A DNA stretch of 64,000 nt from CAZZKG01 sp964654825 (GTDB taxonomy: Bacteria > Gemmatimonadota > CAZMKB01): the NCBI GenBank assembly GCA_964654825.1, contig CAZZKG010000010.1, forward strand, positions 23,285-87,284, read 5' to 3'. A program made the position numbers and the translations under genes. This document shows positions 58,450 to 64,000 of this stretch, in pieces; positions within the stretch are counted from its first letter, which is position 1; every line of letters begins with the position of its first letter. The notes beneath the pieces were generated by a model. It was not told the DNA's origin. It did not search any database and saw only the letters and a program-made list of their open reading frames with translations.

Positions 58450-59982
58450 ATGCCGATCAGCAGTGAAAATCCTTCATCAGGAAAAGAAGTACAGATCTGG
58501 CCGCATTTCAGAAGAATTCTCACCCAATCTCTTCTCTACGGGATGGGAAATGTTGCTACAGGGCTCCTGCACCTCGCCGTGATCGTGATTCTCACCCGGT
58601 ACCTGACCAGAGAAGGCTATGGAACCTACGAGAATGCTTTTGTCTGGTTTGTCCTGCTGTCTGAGATCCTCACGCTCGGATTCGGGTCGTCCCTCTTCCG
58701 ATACTACAATCTCTACAAGCATGAAGAGCAGAGGCGGAGGGCGGTCAGCACCGCATTCATCTTTGTTGTATTCGTGTGCCTTGCCGCAAACCTGCTCATC
58801 TACTTCTTGAGTGAAAATATATCTTCATTCCTGTACGGAAATACCGCCTACAGCGATTTTTTCGTGTACGCCAGTCTAGCGGCCGGTCTCATCGTCCCTG
58901 CGCGTCTTGCACAGGTGTACATAAGGATAATGGAACGTCCCGTTTTTTTCGCGCTTGTCATTCTACTCAGGGTTACTGCGATCCTCGCGGGAATGTATGT
59001 GCTCGTCATCAGAATGGACATGGCGGCGAGAGGAGCAGTCCTCAGTCTTCTCTTTGCGAACTTTGTCTTTGCGATGGTCCTCATTCCATGGCTTGTATCC
59101 CACTTCAGGCTGTCCTTTTCGTGTCACGTGTTAAAAGGGATGCTCTCGTTCGGTATACCGTACATCCCTGCCGGGATCTGCATGTGGGCACTGTCACTCT
59201 CCGACCGGTATTTCATAACGTATTTCGATTCACTCGAAGCGGTCGGGCTCTACTCCGTCGCATATCGGCTCGGGATGGCCATGGCGCTCATACTCGCTGG
59301 TTTCCAGCTCGCGTGGCCGCAGTTTGCGTATTCCCTCGAGCATGCTGATGAGGGTGATGCAGTATACTCGAGGATACTTACCTATCTGTTTGTAACCATG
59401 ATGTCGATAGGGCTCGTATTCAGTCTGTTCAGAGAAGAACTGATCTCGCTCGTGGCCACAGAAGCATATCTCCAGGCTGCTTATATCATCCCGTTCGTTG
59501 CGTTCGCATATGCCTTTGAAGGGATTTTCACCGTCACCTCTCTCGGTGCGGTGTTTAATCACCGAACTGCATATGTCGCCTGGAGCACCCTGTTTGCCGC
59601 GGTAACGAATGTGGTCCTCAATATTCTGCTGATCCCGCTATTCGGTATCGGTGGCGCCGCCGGCGCGACGACTGTATCTTACGTGGTACTGGCTCTCCTC
59701 ATGGTAAGGTTTTCAAGAAGGTTCAGAGACGTGCCGTACGAGTGGTCCAGGATCATCAAGGTTGCCTCTGTCGCACTCGTCTTGATCGCTGCATCTTTCC
59801 AGCTGCACAGACTTGTGGGGCCGGAAATGAAACCGTACAGGATCCTGGGGAATTTCAGTCTCCTGCTTCTTTTCTTCCCGTTGCTCCACCTGCTGCATTT
59901 TTTCAAGAGTGGGGAGATCAGACGTGTGAGGGAACTGGTTGCGAGAAAAGTACGGGGTAGACCCGAGAGAGGGGGAGGATGA
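58450..59982 (+). CDS. Polysaccharide flippase (Wzx/MATE-like, oligosaccharide flippase family)
   Basis: 510 residues with about 12-14 hydrophobic segments. Starts with a short polar N-terminus, then LLYGMGNVATGLLHLAVIVI and REGYGTYENAFVWFVL, the typical opening of polysaccharide export proteins. FGIPYIPAGICMWALSLSDRYFI and AVGLYSVAYRLGMAMALI match the conserved central region. It likely flips a lipid-linked glycan across the inner membrane. The last four bases overlap the next gene's ATG (ATGA). Basic C-terminal tail (KVRGRPERGGG). Confidence 0.92.
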   Translation: MPISSENPSSGKEVQIWPHFRRILTQSLLYGMGNVATGLLHLAVIVILTRYLTREGYGTYENAFVWFVLLSEILTLGFGSSLFRYYNLYKHEEQRRRAVSTAFIFVVFVCLAANLLIYFLSENISSFLYGNTAYSDFFVYASLAAGLIVPARLAQVYIRIMERPVFFALVILLRVTAILAGMYVLVIRMDMAARGAVLSLLFANFVFAMVLIPWLVSHFRLSFSCHVLKGMLSFGIPYIPAGICMWALSLSDRYFITYFDSLEAVGLYSVAYRLGMAMALILAGFQLAWPQFAYSLEHADEGDAVYSRILTYLFVTMMSIGLVFSLFREELISLVATEAYLQAAYIIPFVAFAYAFEGIFTVTSLGAVFNHRTAYVAWSTLFAAVTNVVLNILLIPLFGIGGAAGATTVSYVVLALLMVRFSRRFRDVPYEWSRIIKVASVALVLIAASFQLHRLVGPEMKPYRILGNFSLLLLFFPLLHLLHFFKSGEIRRVRELVARKVRGRPERGGG

Positions 59983-61256
59983 ATCTTCTGTATGTGTCGT
60001 ACTACTTTCCTCCCATGGGGTTGAGTGGTGTAACGAGGACACTCAAGTTCGTGAAGTACCTGTCAGTATTGGGTTGGAATGTGCGGGTACTCACAGGTTC
60101 TCCGGTGAGATACTATGCGTTCGACGAAAGTCTGATTGAGGAGATCCCTCCCGGTGTCCGTGTGATCAGAACAGGGTCGCTGGACGCGTTTCACCTCAGG
60201 AGAGGAAAGCAGACAGTTCGGTCGGCGTTACCCCCATCGGGTGGGAGGGCTGTCTCGAGATTCTTTTTTATTCCCGACAGCAAAATAGGCTGGTATCCAT
60301 TCGCCGTGTCCAAGTGGTCCGCGGAATGTACTGGGACGAAGCCGGACGCGGTGCTGGCCACGGCACCTCCCTGGACCTCTTTTCTCGTGGGAAATACGAT
60401 CGCGCAGCACTGGGGTTCCCCTCTCGTGCTCGACTACAGGGACAGCTGGCTCATGGATGCCCAGAGTCCACAGCCTACATCCTTTCACCGATGGGCGGCA
60501 TCGCGGCTGGAGGCACGGGTCGTCAATAACTCCAGGGCTGTCATCGCGGTAAATGAGCTCCTGCGGAATGAGATCGCTACGAGATACCGGGCAAATGCTC
60601 CGAATACAAATACGATATATAACGGTTTCGATCCTGAAGATTTTCAAAATCTTCCCTGTGTGGAATCACCGTTTGTCCGGGGTGGCGATAAAAACCTCCG
60701 TCTTTTTTACATGGGGACGCTGTATCAGGATGTAAATCGTCCTCGCAACCTTTTCCAGGCGCTGGTGATCCTCAAACAACGGTGGAGTGATGGGAGGCTC
60801 CCGCTCGAAATCGTATGTATGGGAATCGTTGACAAGAGTTATTTCAGACTCACGAGAGAAATGGGAGTCGATGATCTCGTCCGGTTCGTTCCGTACCGGA
60901 CGCATCGGGAGGCTCTGGCAAGTCTCAAAACCGCTGACGCGGCGCTGCTCCTCATCGACCCTCACCCGTACGCGGACAGACATGTACCAGGAAAACTCTT
61001 CGAATACTTCGGTGCCCAATTGCCGGTGCTGGCCCTCGCGCCGGAAGAAACCGAGGCGGTAAGGATCATAACTGAATGCGGGGCCGGCTTGGTCCTGCCT
61101 GCTGATGATCCTGCAGCGATTTCAGAAGGGCTGGCCGGGTGGATCGAACGCAAGTTCCGGGGAAGAGGACTCCCGTTGATAGACACATCCCGTCTTTCCC
61201 CCTTTGACAGGAAACAGCAGGCCGAACAGCTCGATGTGATTCTCAGGGAGCTGTAA
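59979..61256 (+). CDS. Glycosyltransferase family 4 protein
   Basis: 425 residues, start overlapping the flippase stop by four bases. N-terminal MNLLYVSYYFPPMGLSGVTR, the donor-side region LRLFYMGTLYQDVN, VRFVPYRTHREALASL, and ADRHVPGKLFEYFGAQLPVLAL with the conserved P-G-K-L-x-E-Y loop of GT4 enzymes. The middle DYRDSWLMD and IYNGFDPEDF elements are also typical. It would add a sugar to the glycan handled by the neighbouring flippase; specificity is unknown. Confidence 0.9.
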   Translation: MNLLYVSYYFPPMGLSGVTRTLKFVKYLSVLGWNVRVLTGSPVRYYAFDESLIEEIPPGVRVIRTGSLDAFHLRRGKQTVRSALPPSGGRAVSRFFFIPDSKIGWYPFAVSKWSAECTGTKPDAVLATAPPWTSFLVGNTIAQHWGSPLVLDYRDSWLMDAQSPQPTSFHRWAASRLEARVVNNSRAVIAVNELLRNEIATRYRANAPNTNTIYNGFDPEDFQNLPCVESPFVRGGDKNLRLFYMGTLYQDVNRPRNLFQALVILKQRWSDGRLPLEIVCMGIVDKSYFRLTREMGVDDLVRFVPYRTHREALASLKTADAALLLIDPHPYADRHVPGKLFEYFGAQLPVLALAPEETEAVRIITECGAGLVLPADDPAAISEGLAGWIERKFRGRGLPLIDTSRLSPFDRKQQAEQLDVILREL

Positions 61257-61380
61257 CGATTTCCGGGACAGTAGGATTCCCGGGTTTCTCTGGCATAGTG
61301 TTTGCACAAAACAATCAGGAAGATTTGTACCTTTCACTGATAGTTGTCGCCGATATGGCATCTGGGATCCGCGGGGGAAG

Positions 61381-61980
61381 ATGCATACGATTCGTGGAAG
61401 AATCATCATCCTGCTGACTTTTTTCCTTCTTTTTGCCGCGTGTGAAACCCAAGAGATAGCCCCGGGGCCTCTTGAGATATCACTCAATGTCGAACTGCCG
61501 GAACCGCTCTCACAGGAAGACATCGGGGTGATTGTCATCCCGGACAGCGTTCAGAGTGTGACCGGCGACGTCTCGGTGGATGTGGGAAGCGTCGTCGAAA
61601 ATCTCAATGATGTGATGGGTATCATCATCGCGATCATACCTGCGGTCGTCTCGTTCGACACGATAGGGACACAACCGGCATCCGAGCTGCCGCCCGGACA
61701 TCGGAACCTGCAGGCAGATGATACGATTACCGTTTCGATCTATATAGGTGCGATGGGGCTTGAAGACATCTTCCGTGAAGAACTGCTGGGGGCGGTGTTC
61801 ACTATCGACATCGATGGGACGGAGGTCACGGATATCAGTGGTGCGGTCGATCTCCCGCAGCAGATCAGGGAGGTTGTTCTAAGCGGGAATATGAGACTGG
61901 GGATCACTCTCCTAAGCAGTGTGAGAGGGAGAGTGTCCATCGAAAGCGCCCTGTTGAAATTCTACATCTTCCATATGTAA
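61381..61980 (+). CDS. Putative lipoprotein of unknown function
   Basis: 199 residues from ATG 61381 with a G-rich ribosome binding site immediately upstream. Lipoprotein signal IIILLTFFLLFAAC with the lipobox LFAAC, so the mature protein begins at Cys20. The rest is beta-rich with no recognised domain (VELPEPLSQEDIGVIVIP, FTIDIDGTEVTDISG, KFYIFHM end). It follows the glycosyltransferase by 124 bp and may or may not belong to that operon. Confidence 0.7.
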   Translation: MHTIRGRIIILLTFFLLFAACETQEIAPGPLEISLNVELPEPLSQEDIGVIVIPDSVQSVTGDVSVDVGSVVENLNDVMGIIIAIIPAVVSFDTIGTQPASELPPGHRNLQADDTITVSIYIGAMGLEDIFREELLGAVFTIDIDGTEVTDISGAVDLPQQIREVVLSGNMRLGITLLSSVRGRVSIESALLKFYIFHM

Positions 61981-62008
61981 ACAGGACAACTCCGGCCGAC
62001 CCATCACG

Positions 62009-64000
62009 TTATTTCACGAGTAAAAATTTCCTGGTTCTGCCGAATATTTCCCCTCCGCTGTCCTTTACCTCGAGATGGTAGAAGTACACCCCGCTCGATA
62101 ATCCTTTCCCGTCGAAGTGCTCACTGTAATCGCCCTTCACCTGCCGGCCCTCGAAGATCGTGGTGATCTTCTGACCCTTCAGGTTGAACACACTCAGGGT
62201 CACGTATCCTTCGTCGGCGAGAGAGTAAGAGATGGTGGTCTCCGGATTGAAGGGATTGGGGTAATTCTGGTCCAGGGAAAATCCCACAGGTAGCGGTGTG
62301 TCTCCTTCGGTGATACCGGAGGTTCCGGTAGTGTCGACAACCTCGAAAATGCTGCGGCCCTGCGTCCCCGCCCTGATGAATCCGAGGTTCTCGTGAAACG
62401 CCATGTCCTCGACAACCGTATTGGGCAGACCGTTACCGAAGGAGAACCAGCTCGCGCCGTTGTCCGTGGTTTTGAAACATGAGAAATCGGTTCCGATATA
62501 GATCGTGCCGGGAGTCGTAAACCTTCCAGTGGGGAGCACGATGGTGTTGACCGGAATGTCCGGCAGGTTGGAACTGATATCGTGCCAGGTCATACCGTAA
62601 TCAGGGCTCTCCCAGACGTGCGTGGTATCGTAACCGGAGACGACCGTGTAGACGTGTGCTGCATCCTCGGGATCGATGGCGATGTCCATGACAAATCGGT
62701 TGGGGAGATCGCTATCGGTCTGAATCCAGCTGTCACCACCATCCATCGACGTGTGAAAGTTGCCGTCGGAGGATCCCGCGTAGATGACCATCGAATCGGT
62801 TACTGACACCGCGATGGTAGAGAGAAAGGAAGTGTAGAATCCAAGATCCTTGGTGAGGTCACTACTGATAGCGTTCCAGTATCCAGCGCCGTCGGTTGTC
62901 CTGTATACACGGTCGGTCCCGGCGTACATCTTGAGATGGTTGTTCGGGTCCAAAACATACGGGGCATAGAATCCGACATCGTCGCTGTAGTCTATTCCGT
63001 CATCAGCATAATCCCAGTTTTCACCCAGGTCGGTCGATTTCACGAGGGAGAGATACACGTATTCGGTAAAGATCGTGGTGGGGACGACGTAGTCGAAAGC
63101 GGTGACTCCTCCATCGGCCGAGTAAATCTGTTGCCAGCTCTCGGGGTCGCCCGTGTAGATCAGTGTCCCACGGTCCTGCGTCCCGCACAGGCCGATGGAT
63201 CGCTCGGAGGGGTGTAGGGCGACGCTCTGGACCTCGGTCACTTCGAGCTCGTTGTCCAGGTCGACCCAGTTGAAGCCCCCGTCCGTCGATTTAAAGACCC
63301 CCCTGTCACTCACACTGAAGAGTGTCGTCAGGTCATTCCCCCAGGCCATGAGCTGGTTGTCATAAGGGTAGATGTCCTCCCACCACATCGTCAATTCGGT
63401 CCAGATGCTTCCCCCGTCGGTCGTCTTGTAGAGCTCGAGCCCGCCGGTGTAGCAGGTGAGTTCGTCGAGTGGATCGGCGATGGTCGCGTTCTTGTAGCAG
63501 TCGCCGACGTCGCTGAAACCGGTGTGGGACCATGTTTCGCCCCCGTCGGTCGTTTTGTAGATCCCGAGAGGGGTGTCGATGAATGATATGTTGGCATAGA
63601 TCGTCTGGTGACCGGTCGAGGATAGAGCCATGGCGAGCATGATCCTCCCCTGCTCCATAGGGTCCGGCAGCCCGATCGACTTTCTCAGCCAGGTCTCACC
63701 GGTGTCGGTGGATTTGTATATGCCGTTTCCCGCGTCACCATCCGGTTTCCCGATGACGCAGTAGACGACGTTTGGTGTGTCGGGGTCTATCAGAACATCG
63801 GTACCGATTCCCTCCAGAGACAGAACCCAGCTGTCGCCGCCGTCAGTTGATTTGTAGATCCCGTCAACTGATGAGACGAATACGGTGTCGGTTCCAAGCG
63901 GATGGATGGCGATCCTGCTCATGGATTCGGAAAAGGATTCCCCCTCCTGGGTCCAGGTATCACCACCGTTGGTGGATTTAAAGATACCGGCCCCGGGGTA
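62009..64000 (-). CDS. Secreted VPS10/BNR-repeat protein with type IX-style sorting tail, 5' end outside window
   Basis: At least 663 codons; the frame runs open past its first internal ATG (63922) to the window edge (YPGAGIFKSTNGGDTW), so the true start lies beyond 64000. Ten or so repeats of the form GIYKSTDGGDSW/GVFKSTDGGFNW, the Asp-box (BNR/sortilin-like) motif of propellers, cover about residues 1-540. The C-terminal tail has SLDQNYPNPFNPETTISY, a FlgD-like fold (GYVTLSVFNLKGQKI) and the end YFYHLEVKD...RKFLLVK. Exported and probably surface-anchored; function unknown. Confidence 0.85.
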   Translation of the reverse strand, partial: YPGAGIFKSTNGGDTWTQEGESFSESMSRIAIHPLGTDTVFVSSVDGIYKSTDGGDSWVLSLEGIGTDVLIDPDTPNVVYCVIGKPDGDAGNGIYKSTDTGETWLRKSIGLPDPMEQGRIMLAMALSSTGHQTIYANISFIDTPLGIYKTTDGGETWSHTGFSDVGDCYKNATIADPLDELTCYTGGLELYKTTDGGSIWTELTMWWEDIYPYDNQLMAWGNDLTTLFSVSDRGVFKSTDGGFNWVDLDNELEVTEVQSVALHPSERSIGLCGTQDRGTLIYTGDPESWQQIYSADGGVTAFDYVVPTTIFTEYVYLSLVKSTDLGENWDYADDGIDYSDDVGFYAPYVLDPNNHLKMYAGTDRVYRTTDGAGYWNAISSDLTKDLGFYTSFLSTIAVSVTDSMVIYAGSSDGNFHTSMDGGDSWIQTDSDLPNRFVMDIAIDPEDAAHVYTVVSGYDTTHVWESPDYGMTWHDISSNLPDIPVNTIVLPTGRFTTPGTIYIGTDFSCFKTTDNGASWFSFGNGLPNTVVEDMAFHENLGFIRAGTQGRSIFEVVDTTGTSGITEGDTPLPVGFSLDQNYPNPFNPETTISYSLADEGYVTLSVFNLKGQKITTIFEGRQVKGDYSEHFDGKGLSSGVYFYHLEVKDSGGEIFGRTRKFLLVK

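Noticed and set aside
61263..61290. Hairpin CCGGGA/TCCCGG after the second glycosyltransferase
   Set aside because: Only six pairs and a poor T tract (GTTTCTCTGG); not convincing as a terminator.
1..64000. tRNA, rRNA, transposase or integrase genes
   Set aside because: None was recognised on either strand by eye; a dedicated tRNA search could still find a missed one.

Overview
The window looks like a chromosomal piece of an uncultured Gram-negative bacterium related to the FCB superphylum and neighbouring candidate phyla (Zixibacteria, Latescibacteria, Krumholzibacteria or similar). The main evidence is the set of large secreted proteins ending in a FlgD-like Ig fold with an N-Y-P-N-P-F-N-P motif (the type IX-style C-terminal sorting tail), plus FG-GAP/ASPIC-UnbV proteins, multihaem cytochromes, an OmpA protein and a type IV-pilin-like protein. 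This placement is inferred from protein families only. Starts mostly carry good Shine-Dalgarno sequences. Many genes have near-consensus sigma-70 promoters (TTGACA, 16-18 bp, TAtaaT-like).

Layout. 1-1.6 kb: a secreted propeller-like protein interrupted by an in-frame TAG. 1.9-3.5 kb (minus): lemA then htpX, separated almost entirely by a ~165 bp repeat. 3.6-10.3 kb (plus): class IV aminotransferase, Ste24-like M48 protease, glycyl-tRNA synthetase, a two-subunit NSS transporter (large subunit plus MetS-like small subunit), YjbQ-family protein, histone-deacetylase-like amidohydrolase. 10.4-15.2 kb: M28 peptidase, DUF456 membrane protein with a promoter/hairpin/terminator leader that may be a small RNA, purA, and a NYN-domain nuclease. 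15.3-19 kb: OmpA-like protein (minus), then two hexahaem c-type cytochromes and a small exported protein. 19-21.3 kb: fusA. 21.4-29.2 kb (minus): two large Ig-repeat proteins with sorting tails and a PAS-GAF-PAS protein. 29.8-32.7 kb: MscS channel, APS kinase, exported EEP-family hydrolase. 32.9-39.8 kb (minus): a subtilase fused to FG-GAP/UnbV repeats and a second FG-GAP protein with a sorting tail. 40-42.6 kb: a beta-helix protein interrupted by an in-frame TGA, an exported cyclophilin, and a pilin-like protein behind a sigma-54-type promoter. 42.7-47.3 kb: VanX-like dipeptidase and M24 peptidase (minus), then an aldolase/fructose-1,6-bisphosphatase gluconeogenic pair. 47.4-51.4 kb: a secreted legumain-like (C13) peptidase and an AT-richer beta-helix protein. 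51.8-57.1 kb: an unknown 102-residue protein, a cardiolipin-synthase-like enzyme, a LamG plus clan GH-A-like secreted protein, a compact histidine kinase. 57.3-62 kb: glycosyltransferase, flippase, glycosyltransferase, lipoprotein. 62-64 kb: a truncated VPS10/BNR-repeat protein with a sorting tail.

Two interspersed repeat families deserve attention. The first (three copies, 164-166 bp, terminal inverted repeats) creates the stop codon of the adjacent gene in two of three copies. The second (three copies, built on a GGGACAGTCACC hairpin) has two copies that share an outward-facing TTGACA box. No transposase, CRISPR array, tRNA or rRNA gene was recognised.
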